Shown: positions 31,120-40,575 of the stretch, piece after piece
Position numbering within the stretch: position 1 is the first letter of the stretch
Layout of the letters: every line of letters starts with the position of its first letter
From: an uncultured Planctomycetaceae bacterium
GTDB lineage: Bacteria > Planctomycetota > Planctomycetia > Pirellulales > Pirellulaceae
Direction of reading: 5' to 3'
Assembly (NCBI GenBank): GCA_937862885.1
Contig: CALMEE010000088.1
Location: 1-48,482, forward strand
DNA length: 48,482 bases
Translations under genes and position numbers: made by a program
Notes under the pieces: generated by a model
What the model was told of the DNA's origin: nothing
What the model saw: the letters and a program-made list of their open reading frames with translations, nothing else
Database searches by the model: none

Positions 31120-32175
31120 ATGTTATATCATCGGTTTCGTATTGCCTTATTGTGCTTGACAATCGCCTTGATTGGGGCTGGCCCTCAGCGGCAAGCCTTC
31201 GCTCAATCGGACACATCAACTGAGACTTCTGAACAAGATGTGACTCAGGTCAAGGCGGAGTCGAACCCGGTTTCGGCCGTCAACCTGAAACCGATCTTCG
31301 CAGGAACTGAAACACCCGCACTAATTCACTTGCAACCGATGCAAGAACACTTTATCACCTTGGTTGAGAAGGTGCGGCCCGCCACGGTGGGAATCGTCGC
31401 CAACGGCGCATCTGGGAGCGGTGTTATCGTGAGTCGAGATGGTTTTGTCTTGACGGCAGCCCATGTGATTAGCCAACCCAACGTTGTAGCGACCGTTATC
31501 CTTCAAGATGGCACGGAGCTAAAAGCGATCACCCTTGGTATGAATCACGATATCGATTCCGGATTGTTGAAAATCACCGACGATGGGAAGTGGCCATATC
31601 TCGATATGGGGGAGTCGGAACCTCTCAAGGAAGGCCAATGGGTTATGGCGATTGGGCACCCCGGTGGCTTTGATGGTGATCGTGCACCTCCCATTCGAGT
31701 CGGTCGAGTCATATCGAATTCTGCCAGTGTGATTCAAACGGACTGCACGCTGGTGGGTGGAGACTCGGGGGGACCGCTTGTGGACATGCAGGGCGATGTG
31801 ATCGGCATTCATAGTCGTATTGGCGGATTTCTTAATCAAAATTATCACGTGCCCGTGGATACCTATTTGGTCAATTGGGACGACTTAGCCAATAAAGTGG
31901 TCACCGGCGGAGGTGTAACTGCGGTCCCGGTTAAGATTGGGTTTACGATTGAAGGCGACTCGATGATCGTCACGGCGGTGGCCAAAGACGGTCCTGCCGA
32001 AAAGGCCGGAATTCAAATAGGCGATACCGTATTGCGAATCAACGATCGGGCCGTTCGGAATCAAGGTGCCTTACGTCGTCAGCTTTCACGACTCAAACCC
32101 AATGATGTCGTGAAAGTCGTCGTTCAACGGGGCGAGGAAGAATTGGAATTTGAAGTGACTGTTGAAGCGTCTTGA
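31120..32175 (+). CDS. HtrA-like serine protease with one PDZ domain
   Basis: The 351-residue exported protease begins with a signal peptide (hydrophobic 8-21, AFA|Q near 28). The trypsin-like domain has an intact triad: His115 in TAAHVI, Asp146 in the NHDIDSGLL region and Ser216 in GGDSGGPL. A C-terminal PDZ domain (about 265-351, IQIGDTVLRINDRAV) should bind substrate tails. It is shorter than DegP and resembles DegS-type or S1C single-PDZ proteases. It stands 37-61 bases upstream of a degenerate relative on the same strand, so the two likely form one operon for envelope protein quality control. Confidence 0.92.
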   Translation: MLYHRFRIALLCLTIALIGAGPQRQAFAQSDTSTETSEQDVTQVKAESNPVSAVNLKPIFAGTETPALIHLQPMQEHFITLVEKVRPATVGIVANGASGSGVIVSRDGFVLTAAHVISQPNVVATVILQDGTELKAITLGMNHDIDSGLLKITDDGKWPYLDMGESEPLKEGQWVMAIGHPGGFDGDRAPPIRVGRVISNSASVIQTDCTLVGGDSGGPLVDMQGDVIGIHSRIGGFLNQNYHVPVDTYLVNWDDLANKVVTGGGVTAVPVKIGFTIEGDSMIVTAVAKDGPAEKAGIQIGDTVLRINDRAVRNQGALRRQLSRLKPNDVVKVVVQRGEEELEFEVTVEAS

Positions 32176-32236
32176 CTCATCAGATTGAAACACCATTTTT
32201 TCGAGTTGAACATTGTTGCGTGAAGAGATCGGTACT

Positions 32237-33829
32237 ATGAAGTTAGCGAAAGATATACTTGGAATATTGCCCGCGATTGCGGTGTTGGCGATTACTTTAG
32301 TTGCGTGGTCGGTGCCTGGAATCGAGCTACAGTCCAGCCAGGAAGGACAACTTTTCTCTCGACCCGTTATTGAGTTTTTGGCTTTCCAAGACGAGACGCA
32401 AGACGAAAAACAGGCGGAGCAATCAGGCCAAACTGGTGAGGCCGAAGAACAAGATTCTCCCCCTGCCAATGCTGAAGACCAAGATCCGGCCACTGAAGAA
32501 AGTGAGCATTCTGAAACGGAGTCTGAGCAGGATTCCGGTGCGGATAGCGATCAGGAGTCAGCTGAAAACACCGCTCGCACCAATCGGGTTAATCGGCGCG
32601 ATGTGATTGCGCGTGACGGTAACGTGTTGCGGGGCGTATTTAATGAAGTTACTAAACCGGTTGGAAAGTCGATTGTCCGGGTGAAGAGTGGAAGTCGAAC
32701 GTTGGCTCTCGGAGCGATTGTTGACGAAAACGGATTTGTACTAACCAAGAAGAGCGAATTGCGCGGCGATCTATCCGTTGAGTTGCACGATGGGTCGAAA
32801 CATGCTGCAGTAGTCTTTGGAATCCACGAGCCTTCGGATTTGGCATTATTGAAGATTGAGAAAACACGATTGACGCCCATCGTTTGGAATGCGTCGGAAG
32901 ATAGCATGCTCGCCGGCAGTTGGGTAATAACAGCAAATCCACAGGGCGAAGTAGAGTCGCTGGGCGTATTGAGTGTCGGACCGCGTTTGATTCGTGGCGG
33001 GCATGGCTTCATGGGAATTCAAATGGATATTGCTCACCGCCCCGGTGCCAAGATTTCAGAGGTGACTGCAAATTCACCCGCTGAGAGGGCCAAGCTAAAG
33101 GCCGGGGACGTTATCATCCGAATCGAAGGGCAAGATATTGCCGACAGTCAGGGCCTGCGTGCAGTGGTTAGCGGCAAGTCCCCTGGTGACGAATTGACTT
33201 TGACGATCCAACGTGGCGCTGCAACGATCGACTTGAGGATTACTTTGGGAAGTAATCTCGACGCAATGAATCCAGAAATGCAACGCGCCAATATGCAAAA
33301 CAATATGGGGGGGCGGTTGAGTCGGCGGCGTTTTGATTTCCCCCTGGCTTTCCAACACGATTCTGTTTTGGCACCGAATCAATGTGGCGGACCGGTACTC
33401 AACATCAATGGTGAAGCGATCGGAATTAACATGGCCCGCAATGGCCGAGTTGCCAGTTTGGCTCTTCCTGTGTCGGTTATCGTCCCGTTGATTGATCAAC
33501 TGAAATCGGGGAGTTTGGCACCAGCGGTTGTGAATCAATCGAAAATAGCCGAGATAAATCGACGATTGAACGAAATCGAAATTTCTTTGGCAACAGACCC
33601 AGATCGAACGGATGTCATCCAACAGGAACTCGAACGACTTCGCGAACTGGAAAAAGAAGCGGAAGCGGCCTTGCAAGCCGCGATCAGAAAAGCGAAAGAG
33701 GCTGCCACCGCTGCCGCTAAATCAGAAGCGGAATTAGAAATCACCAAGGAACGTCTGAAAACGGCACGCGACGAAAAGGAGCAACTTGAGCGTCAGCGGG
33801 AACGTTTGGTGACCGGCACCAATAACTAA
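32237..33829 (+). CDS. Trypsin-like pseudoprotease with inserted PDZ domain
   Basis: ATG 32237 (MKLAKDILG) gives 530 residues; the upstream TTG at 32213 is less likely. Residues 8-28 are a signal anchor or signal peptide, and 50-110 a very acidic, Glu/Gln/Asp/Ser-rich linker. The protease fold then appears in two pieces: strands 145-250, where LTAAH is replaced by LTKKS (His to Ser173) but PSDLALLKI keeps Asp201, and 365-425, where GDSGGP is replaced by NQCGGP (Ser to Cys383). A PDZ domain (about 255-340) sits between them. Residues 435-525 form a coiled coil. It should be inactive as a serine protease and may be a substrate binder or regulator of the upstream protease. Confidence 0.85.
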   Translation: MKLAKDILGILPAIAVLAITLVAWSVPGIELQSSQEGQLFSRPVIEFLAFQDETQDEKQAEQSGQTGEAEEQDSPPANAEDQDPATEESEHSETESEQDSGADSDQESAENTARTNRVNRRDVIARDGNVLRGVFNEVTKPVGKSIVRVKSGSRTLALGAIVDENGFVLTKKSELRGDLSVELHDGSKHAAVVFGIHEPSDLALLKIEKTRLTPIVWNASEDSMLAGSWVITANPQGEVESLGVLSVGPRLIRGGHGFMGIQMDIAHRPGAKISEVTANSPAERAKLKAGDVIIRIEGQDIADSQGLRAVVSGKSPGDELTLTIQRGAATIDLRITLGSNLDAMNPEMQRANMQNNMGGRLSRRRFDFPLAFQHDSVLAPNQCGGPVLNINGEAIGINMARNGRVASLALPVSVIVPLIDQLKSGSLAPAVVNQSKIAEINRRLNEIEISLATDPDRTDVIQQELERLRELEKEAEAALQAAIRKAKEAATAAAKSEAELEITKERLKTARDEKEQLERQRERLVTGTNN

Positions 33830-34250
33830 ACGCTGAATCAAGTGACTCAAGCCCAGACCCGCCAAATCCTGTTGGCACATGCGTCGGATGAGAATTGCGC
33901 CGGTATTTTCCGAGATGGTTGGCGATTTAGGAGCGCAGTGCTGCGACCCTCAGTTCCTATCAACATTCGTCTCTAGTGCTGAGACACAAACTCGTTTTGC
34001 ATGAATGCGCCCACGTTGACACTTGCTCTACTTCAAACAGGCGGACATCTCCTAAGGAATCACGCTCTTCTAAAGAACCCTCAACGAGTGCCGTCGTTGC
34101 TCTCTGGACATAATCTGCATTGCTGTTTTTTTGTAGCCTACCATCTCGCGGACTCTCGGCATGATTCACGTTGGATAACGATTTTGTTTGGAGCAACAAA
34201 CAATCACTAGACAAGTAGTTTTTCTGGCAAAGGCAATCTGAGCATGATAC
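33830..34250. other. Spacer between the pseudoprotease and ruvX
   Basis: About 420 bases between convergent genes. No gene and no strong terminator hairpin could be seen. Confidence 0.4.
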
Positions 34251-34706
34251 TCAGGATTTGCGACGATTCAGATAGGCATCCAAAATCAGCTGGGCGGCAA
34301 TCTTGTCGCGTAAGGCTTTGCGCCTCTTATTCGTTTTTTTCGCCTGACCCAAAATGTCATCTGCGAGAGTCGAAGTCAGGCGTTCATCATAGAAAGTCAC
34401 AGGTAGTCCCGAAATTTCTTTAAGCCAATCGGCGAAGCCTCGTGCAGCTAACGACATTTCACTTTCATCGCCGCTGAGATGCAACGGGAGCCCAACCACG
34501 AATCCCACTAAAGTCTCGACCTGGACCAACCGTTGAAAAAACTGGCGATCCAGTGATTCATTGCGGCGTTGGTAAACGCTAAGTGGGTTGGCAATCATCT
34601 GAGACGCATCGCAGACAGCAATCCCGATTCGACTGGTGCCAAAGTCGATTCCCGCAAGTCGACCAAACTTTGGAAGGCATTCAATGGATTGGTTTGGCTT
34701 GTTCAT
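34251..34706 (-). CDS. ruvX: Putative Holliday junction resolvase / pre-16S rRNA nuclease
   Basis: The 151-residue YqgF/RuvX-family protein has the RNase H-like signature LAGIDFGTSRIGIAV (about 17-31), the VGFVVGLPLHLSGDES block (about 67-82) and the YDERLTS motif (about 105-111), with the usual alpha-helical C-terminus. Known members mature the 5' end of 16S rRNA and are essential in E. coli. The N-terminal extension of about 15 residues is variable. The gene is isolated, without the yqgE-type neighbour. Confidence 0.92.
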   Translation of the reverse strand: MNKPNQSIECLPKFGRLAGIDFGTSRIGIAVCDASQMIANPLSVYQRRNESLDRQFFQRLVQVETLVGFVVGLPLHLSGDESEMSLAARGFADWLKEISGLPVTFYDERLTSTLADDILGQAKKTNKRRKALRDKIAAQLILDAYLNRRKS

Positions 34707-35337
34707 TCGCGGATTTCAAAATGCAGGATATTATTTCGGTCTGGACGTTATCGAAAGAAACGTAAAGCGCGCGTGCGCAGAGTACCTGACAGGAAACGAA
34801 TTCCTCAAGTTTTTGTTATTCTGGGGCCTAAGGCAATACCCAAACATGCGCGGAACCAGTGAAACCAGCGCTTATACGGTTGAGGGAGGGCGGGTTGAAT
34901 TGCTAGTGACGAAGTAAGAAATCCTGAAAATTTACCATTTTGCGAAGGAATTTCCTTTTCGAAATAGGACAATCAACCAATTGAACATTTGCTGAACGTG
35001 TTTTGCGCTTGTAAAACATGTTGAAATGCGTAAACTTGAAGGTCAGATTTCACCGCAACCGTTGGGCTCTGCAGAGCCTAATTTGAGTCTGGGGTCGCGC
35101 TTTACGCAAATGCAGACCATTTGATTTTTCGGAGTCAAGCATTCTTACGGTTCTGATTGTTTCCGCTAGAAGACTTCGTTTGCCATTTCGACGACCGCGT
35201 TTCGTCGTGCCGATTCAACGGTCCCCTACCCAGCGAGTGGAAACAGGTAAACGGTTACCATGGGCACGTTGTTGAGTCGAAATTTATCGTTCATTGAGTT
35301 GTTTGTTGTGTAGGTACGTATTGGGAAGAATTGGTTA
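34707..35337. other. Long spacer upstream of rpsO
   Basis: About 630 bases without a supported gene. It holds GGTAAACGGTTACC (35246-35259), a near-palindrome that recurs as GGTGAACGGTTACC ahead of the P-II-like gene. Confidence 0.4.
35246..35259. promoter_or_regulatory. Near-palindromic 14-mer GGTAAACGGTTACC
   Basis: Twelve of fourteen positions are dyad-symmetric. A copy with a single change lies at 24019-24032, 11 bases ahead of the P-II-like start codon. The site here is 79 bases before rpsO. It may be an operator or chance. Confidence 0.35.
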
Positions 35338-35607
35338 ATGACGATCACGAAAGAAAAAAAGACTGAATTGGTCAAAGAGTTCAAGCAAGCTTCGAGTGAC
35401 ACTGGATCGCCAGAAGTTCAAATTGCTATTTTGACAACCCGCATAAATAATTTGACTGAACACATGCGCCAGCACAAGAAAGATTATTCGACGCGGCGCG
35501 GACTGCTCTCGCTTGTTTCACGTCGACGCCGACTCTTGGACTACTTGAGAAATGTTGATCCAAAACGTTATCTCGATATTATCGGTCGCCTGAATATCCG
35601 AAAGTAG
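35338..35607 (+). CDS. rpsO: 30S ribosomal protein S15
   Basis: The 89-residue protein is of normal length and carries the S15 signature across [36 protein letters not shown] (about 22-58), then [19 protein letters not shown]15 binds 16S rRNA early in assembly of the 30S platform. It is followed by pnp, the classic rpsO-pnp pairing, though here separated by 643 bases and a terminator-like hairpin. Confidence 0.97.
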   Translation: MTITKEKKTELVKEFKQASSDTGSPEVQIAILTTRINNLTEHMRQHKKDYSTRRGLLSLVSRRRRLLDYLRNVDPKRYLDIIGRLNIRK

Positions 35608-35620
35608 TTTTCTCGTTCTT

Positions 35621-35663
35621 GGCGAACGCCCTCGGGGCTTCATCGCCCCGTTACGGGTGCGCC
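35621..35663 (+). terminator. Hairpin after rpsO
   Basis: CGGGGC (35633-35638) pairs with GCCCCG (35645-35650) around a TTCATC loop, and flanking GGCG/CGCC bases extend the stem. No clean T-tract follows. In other bacteria the rpsO-pnp spacer hairpin is an RNase III or processing site, so it may be a processing element as well as an attenuator. Confidence 0.55.
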
Positions 35664-36250
35664 GTGATCGCTGCCCTGCTTTATTTTTCCTGGGATTGTG
35701 AGTTGTTGAAATCTGAAAATATCGGAGTTTTGTTTAGGCCGTTGAGTTTGGTACATGAGACTGCGACGACGCGAAGTTTGTCGCTGCGTTAGCCCAGGTT
35801 TCCGGCGCATCTCTTTGTTCGTGCCTCGTTGCGATCTTAACCGGTTTTACTCTTTTCTACGGTATTATTTCGTCATCTGGATTCGATGCTCCTGGTTCGT
35901 CCTCGTCGGGTTAATCGCTGGGTAAACCTTCGAAGATAACCGTTGCAAATTTTTCAAATGAGAGACGTTTGCATCCATGCGAGTGTTCGAGTGAAGGATG
36001 CGTTGCGTCCACAGTCGTTATAGAAATGACCGGGAAGAAGAGATCAAGGCTTCGCCCAAAGAAATGGATTTCGCATTGTTAATTGGAAAATTCAGGGAAT
36101 GAACTGAGAAGCGATTTAGAAACTTCAGCGCGAACAAAGGTTGCGGAAGATTCCGAGATTAAAGAGTTTAATTAGAAGTCTGAAGAAGTTGATTTTGTTG
36201 TGAATGTTAATTGGTAAATTGAGAATTGTGTTTGTAAGTGAGAAGATATT
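35664..36250 (+). other. Long pnp leader region
   Basis: Nearly 590 further bases precede the pnp start with no supported gene. PNPase commonly controls its own leader RNA, so a regulatory 5' UTR is plausible; no long hairpin was resolved by eye. Confidence 0.4.
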
Positions 36251-38626
36251 GTGAAGCATAGTGTAGAAAAGCAGATTGGTGACGGGGTATTGTCGTTTGA
36301 GACAGGTTTATTGGCGAAGCAAGCGGCTTGCACAATTTTGGTGCGTTATAACGATACAATTGTTTTGAATTCATTAACGAGTGGGGCAGCTCGTCCCGGT
36401 CAAGATTTTTTCCCGTTAACTTGTGACTATCGCGAGCGATCAGCGGCAGCGGGCAAGTTCCCAGGAGGTTTTATCAAACGTGAAGGCCGTCCGTCGACGA
36501 AGGAAATTCTCACGGCGCGACTGATGGACCGTCCGATCCGACCCATGTTTGCCGAAGGATTCATCGACGAAGTTCAAATCCAATCGTTCGTACTTTCCAG
36601 CGATAAACAAACCGATGCCGACGTGCTTGCCATGAATGGTGCCGCCGCTGCGAGTTTTGTGTCATCGCTCCCCTTTAAAGAACCTGTCGCCTCGGTTCGC
36701 GTAGGAAGGATCAATGGCCACTTTGTGCCATTTCCTTCGAGCGATCAATTGGAGGAAAGTGACCTGGACCTGATCGTATCGGGCACTGAGTCTGCGGTCA
36801 CGATGATCGAGGGATTCGCGCGGGAGATGCCTGAAAATGAAATGCTCGAAGCGATTGCATATTCCCACACCGTGATTCGCGAAATTTGCGGAATGATGCG
36901 TGAAATTTCGGCGAAAGTCGGCAACGTAAAGATGGAGTTTCAATCGCCAGACCATAGCGAGTTGTTCAATCGTCTGAGCAATCGCTGGTACGAAGAATTG
37001 CGTCAAGTGCAACAGATTTCAGGCAAGCTTGAACGGGGTGAGGCGAGTAAAGCCATTCAAGAGAGGGCCATGAATGAACTCATTCCCGACCCAAGTGCCG
37101 AGGGCGCTATTGATGTCAACGTCTTTAAGTCGGTTTGGCATCAACTTGAAGAAAAAGTCATTCGCAAATTGATCCTTGAGGGGAAACGTGCGGACGGGCG
37201 CGATTCCAAGACCTTGCGACCGATTGAATGTCTGGTCGATATCTTACCGCGCGTTCACGGATCAGCACTCTTCCAACGGGGTGAAACACAAGCGTTGGTT
37301 ACTGTCACCTTAGGAACGCAGCGCGATGAGCAAAAGGTGGATGGGCTCCAAGATGAATACTCCAAACGGTTTATGCTGGATTACAATTTCCCATCATTTT
37401 CTGTTGGAGAATGCCGTCCGATTCGGGGACCTGGGCGGCGCGAAATCGGTCACGGGGCGTTGGCCGAGCGCAGCGTCAAAGCAGTCATGCCGTCACAAGA
37501 AGATTTCCCCTACACGGTTCGCGTTATCTCCGACATCTTGGAATCGAATGGTTCGTCTTCGATGGCTTCGGTTTGCGGAGCGACATTGGGACTAATGGCG
37601 GCTGGCGTACCCATTAACAATCCAGTGGCCGGAATTTCCGTCGGATTGGTTCAAGAATCCGACAGTGATTGGGTTTTACTAACTGACATCCTCGGAAGCG
37701 AAGACCATTATGGCGATATGGACTTCAAAATCGCCGGAACTCAAAACGGAATCACCGGGATTCAGCTCGACTTGAAGATTCGCGGGATCAGCAACGAAAT
37801 CATCGCGGCGGTACTTTCACAATCTCGCGAGGCTCGTATCGAGATCTTGAGAAAAATGTTGGCATCGATTCAGCGTCCGCGGGCAGAATTGTCGCCCTAT
37901 GCACCAAAGCTTGTCACGACTCAGATTTCGCCGGACAAGATTGGCCTACTGATTGGACCTGGTGGCAAAACCATTCGTTCTATCCAGGAAACAACTGGTA
38001 CGGTGATCGAAGTCCAAGAGGATGGCACCGTTACGATTGCCGGAAATGATTCGGAGCGAGTTAAGCAGGCATTGAGTTCGGTAGAATCCTTAACTGCAAG
38101 TGTACAAATCGGCAAAATCTATGATGGTATTGTACGCAGCATTAAGGACTTCGGAGCTTTTGTCGAAATTTTGCCTGGTCGTGATGGACTGGTGCACATC
38201 AGCGAATTGTCGAGCGGATACATCAATAATGTTACCGAAATCTGCCAGATCGGCGATGCGATGAAGGTATTGGTCATCGAGATCGACGACCAAGATCGCG
38301 TCAAGCTCAGTCGTCGACAGGCGTTGGTGGAACTGGGGCTAGAAGATGAATTTGCCGGCGCAGAAGCGGCCGATGACGGTGATTTCGATGACGATGATGA
38401 CTTTGACGACGCTGCACCGAGTGAAAGTCGGGCACCAAAACGTCATCACCACTCAACTAGCCAACGTGATTCGGGACAGCGATCCGGAAACCGAGGAGGT
38501 GGTGGACGCGGTAATCGGAATAATGGTGGTGGCCGGTCCGGTGGCCGGGGTGGAAACCGAGGTGGCGGAGGGCGTAGCGGCGGGGGGGGAGGGGGCGGCG
38601 AAGGAGGTGGGGGCCGCTACAACTGA
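36251..38626 (+). CDS. pnp: Polyribonucleotide nucleotidyltransferase with acidic and Gly/Arg-rich tail
   Basis: PNPase degrades RNA 3'-to-5' using phosphate, releasing nucleoside diphosphates. The GTG start at 36251 has AGAAG upstream and gives 791 residues. Two RNase PH-like cores are present (FFPLTCDYRERSAAAGKFPGGF early; RGETQALVTVTLGT and EDHYGDMDFKIAGT late), then KH (GPGGKTIRSIQ at 569-579) and S1 (IGKIYDGIVRSIKDFGAFVEI). The usual enzyme ends near 700; here about 90 residues follow: an Asp-rich block (DDGDFDDDDDFDD), a His/Arg patch, and a Gly/Arg/Asn-rich RGG-type stretch ending GGGGRYN. Such tails often bind RNA or partner proteins. Confidence 0.96.
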   Translation: MKHSVEKQIGDGVLSFETGLLAKQAACTILVRYNDTIVLNSLTSGAARPGQDFFPLTCDYRERSAAAGKFPGGFIKREGRPSTKEILTARLMDRPIRPMFAEGFIDEVQIQSFVLSSDKQTDADVLAMNGAAAASFVSSLPFKEPVASVRVGRINGHFVPFPSSDQLEESDLDLIVSGTESAVTMIEGFAREMPENEMLEAIAYSHTVIREICGMMREISAKVGNVKMEFQSPDHSELFNRLSNRWYEELRQVQQISGKLERGEASKAIQERAMNELIPDPSAEGAIDVNVFKSVWHQLEEKVIRKLILEGKRADGRDSKTLRPIECLVDILPRVHGSALFQRGETQALVTVTLGTQRDEQKVDGLQDEYSKRFMLDYNFPSFSVGECRPIRGPGRREIGHGALAERSVKAVMPSQEDFPYTVRVISDILESNGSSSMASVCGATLGLMAAGVPINNPVAGISVGLVQESDSDWVLLTDILGSEDHYGDMDFKIAGTQNGITGIQLDLKIRGISNEIIAAVLSQSREARIEILRKMLASIQRPRAELSPYAPKLVTTQISPDKIGLLIGPGGKTIRSIQETTGTVIEVQEDGTVTIAGNDSERVKQALSSVESLTASVQIGKIYDGIVRSIKDFGAFVEILPGRDGLVHISELSSGYINNVTEICQIGDAMKVLVIEIDDQDRVKLSRRQALVELGLEDEFAGAEAADDGDFDDDDDFDDAAPSESRAPKRHHHSTSQRDSGQRSGNRGGGGRGNRNNGGGRSGGRGGNRGGGGRSGGGGGGGEGGGGRYN

Positions 38627-38818
38627 TTCTACGTCTGCATCTTGAGTTTTTAATTTGCGGCCGGAATCATTTTCCTGCAACCACACAGACTTGGGGACGA
38701 GAGGCTCTTTCCACTCTAGGTGGGATCCAAGGTGGCTCGAACCCAGAACGCCTTTCAATTCTTTGCGGGAACAAGAGATTACTGTTTTCGTGTTTGCGAT
38801 GAAGTGTGACTCAATGCC

Positions 38819-39613
38819 GTGAACAAGATTGATTCTAACGGGGATTCGATTTTTGAATTCGAAGCGGAACTAGACGAGGGCCTGAGATTAGAACAGGTAC
38901 GTAAGCAGTACATTGAGTTGGCTGAATTGGCTGGATCATTGGCACACGAAGTCAAAAATCCATTGTCAGTAATCAGTATCAACATGGACTTGCTGCAGGA
39001 GGATTTGGAACGTCTCGATTCTCCGGAAACTCGTGCCGCGATGAAGCGAGTTGAGACCTGCCAGAAGCAATGCACACGGTTGGCGAATCTGCTTAAGGAC
39101 TTCTTACGATTTACGAAGTTGAGTAAAATCGAGTTGAAGGCCAGCGACTTGAACCGACTCGTCTTGCAAATTCTCGATTTTTTTGAACCACAGGCGAAAC
39201 AACTCAAGATACAAATTACTCGGTACCTGCACACTGACTTGCCGATGATGTTGATGGAACCCGAAACATTGCAGTCGGCCATCATTAATCTTGTCAAAAA
39301 TGCCTTCGAGGCCATGCCACTGGGCGGACAATTGGTGGCTCGTTCCAGGCTGGTGCGTGGGGGGATCGCGTTGGATTTGATTGACACCGGTGTGGGAATG
39401 GACAGTGATGCGCTAATTCATATGTTCGACCATTTCTATACACAAAAGAAAGATGGCTCGGGTTTGGGCCTACCCATAGCCAAAAAGATTATTGAGGCCC
39501 ATGGCGGCCGTATCAATGTTCAGAGTGAAATAGGCCGCGGCACACAAATTACGTTGGAGTTCCCGACGCCGGCAAGATTAACGGGTGAGTCGGCCTCCGA
39601 GGAAAATCGCTAA
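38819..39613 (+). CDS. Soluble NtrB-like histidine kinase
   Basis: The GTG start gives a 264-residue cytosolic kinase with no sensor domain. The H-box is SLAHEVKNPL with His43, the N-box INLVKNAFEAM (156-166), the G1 box DTGVG (from Asp189) and the G2 box GSGLGL (213-218). HEVKNPL is the style of NtrB/PAS-type kinases. No response regulator is adjacent. The ribF gene begins two bases after its stop, so they share a transcript. Confidence 0.9.
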   Translation: MNKIDSNGDSIFEFEAELDEGLRLEQVRKQYIELAELAGSLAHEVKNPLSVISINMDLLQEDLERLDSPETRAAMKRVETCQKQCTRLANLLKDFLRFTKLSKIELKASDLNRLVLQILDFFEPQAKQLKIQITRYLHTDLPMMLMEPETLQSAIINLVKNAFEAMPLGGQLVARSRLVRGGIALDLIDTGVGMDSDALIHMFDHFYTQKKDGSGLGLPIAKKIIEAHGGRINVQSEIGRGTQITLEFPTPARLTGESASEENR

Positions 39614-39615
39614 CT

Positions 39616-40575
39616 TTGTCAGGGGAATCGAGGTCGTTGAAGCTAATTCGAAAACTCGCGAGTTTTCCCAGCCATTTACGCGGTGGCGCGCTGACGATCG
39701 GCAACTTCGACGGCGTACACTTGGGCCATGCCCATTTAATTAGTCGACTTAAGTCGCACGCCGAACTGGCCGCCGGTCCTGCCATTGTATTTACATTTGA
39801 CCCACATCCAGTGAGAATTCTGAACCAAGCACAGGCGCCAGCTCCGCTTACTTGGACCGATCGCAAAGCAGAACTGCTAGGCCTGCTGGGGGTTGATATT
39901 GTTATCGCCTACCCCACGAATCTGCAATTCCTGGAACTGAATCACACAGAATTTTTCGAGCAGGTTGTTATGCGCGAAATTGGTGCGCGAACAATGGTTG
40001 AAGGCCCTAACTTTTTCTTCGGCAAGAGCCGCACGGGTGACGTGGTTGCATTGCATCAACTCTGCGATTCGCATGGAATCGAATTGGATATCGTTGAGCC
40101 CATCAAGATCGGCAATGAATTTATATCTAGTAGCCGCATTCGCAAGCTAATTGCTTCTGGCGAAGTGGCAACGGCCGGAACCATGCTCACGCAAGCCTAC
40201 CGGATTCGTGGGCTGGTCACGCATGGTGCCGCACGTGGTACAAGCCTGGGTTTTCCAACGGCAAATCTCGCTGGTGTAGACACGTTAGTTCCGAACCATG
40301 GCGTGTATGCGGGTCGTGCATGGGTTGAAAACACAAGTCGCTTGGCTGCCATCCACATCGGTCCCAGCCCCACATTTAATGACGTGCCGAAAATTGAAGT
40401 TCATCTGCTCGATTTCGAAGGCTCACTGTATGGCCGAACATTGGAAGTTGAGTTCCTCAACAAGATTAGGGATATTCTAAAATTTGACGACACGCGCGAG
40501 TTGCAAAAGCAAATTGATCTCGATATCCAACAAATCCGGCAAGTCGCTGGGGGCAATTTAAAACAGGTAATTTAA
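39616..40575 (+). CDS. ribF: Bifunctional riboflavin kinase / FAD synthetase
   Basis: The enzyme makes FMN and FAD from riboflavin. The 319-residue protein has the nucleotidyltransferase HxGH-type motif GNFDGVHLGH (about 29-38), TFDPHP (about 60-65), the SSSRIRKLI motif (about 177-185) and, in the kinase half, GRGTSLGFPTAN-type AARGTSLGFPTANL (about 209-222) and NHGVYAG. The start is TTG at 39616; no better ATG or GTG lies near. It follows the kinase by two bases, and its stop overlaps the next gene by one base (TAATG). Confidence 0.94.
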   Translation: MSGESRSLKLIRKLASFPSHLRGGALTIGNFDGVHLGHAHLISRLKSHAELAAGPAIVFTFDPHPVRILNQAQAPAPLTWTDRKAELLGLLGVDIVIAYPTNLQFLELNHTEFFEQVVMREIGARTMVEGPNFFFGKSRTGDVVALHQLCDSHGIELDIVEPIKIGNEFISSSRIRKLIASGEVATAGTMLTQAYRIRGLVTHGAARGTSLGFPTANLAGVDTLVPNHGVYAGRAWVENTSRLAAIHIGPSPTFNDVPKIEVHLLDFEGSLYGRTLEVEFLNKIRDILKFDDTRELQKQIDLDIQQIRQVAGGNLKQVI

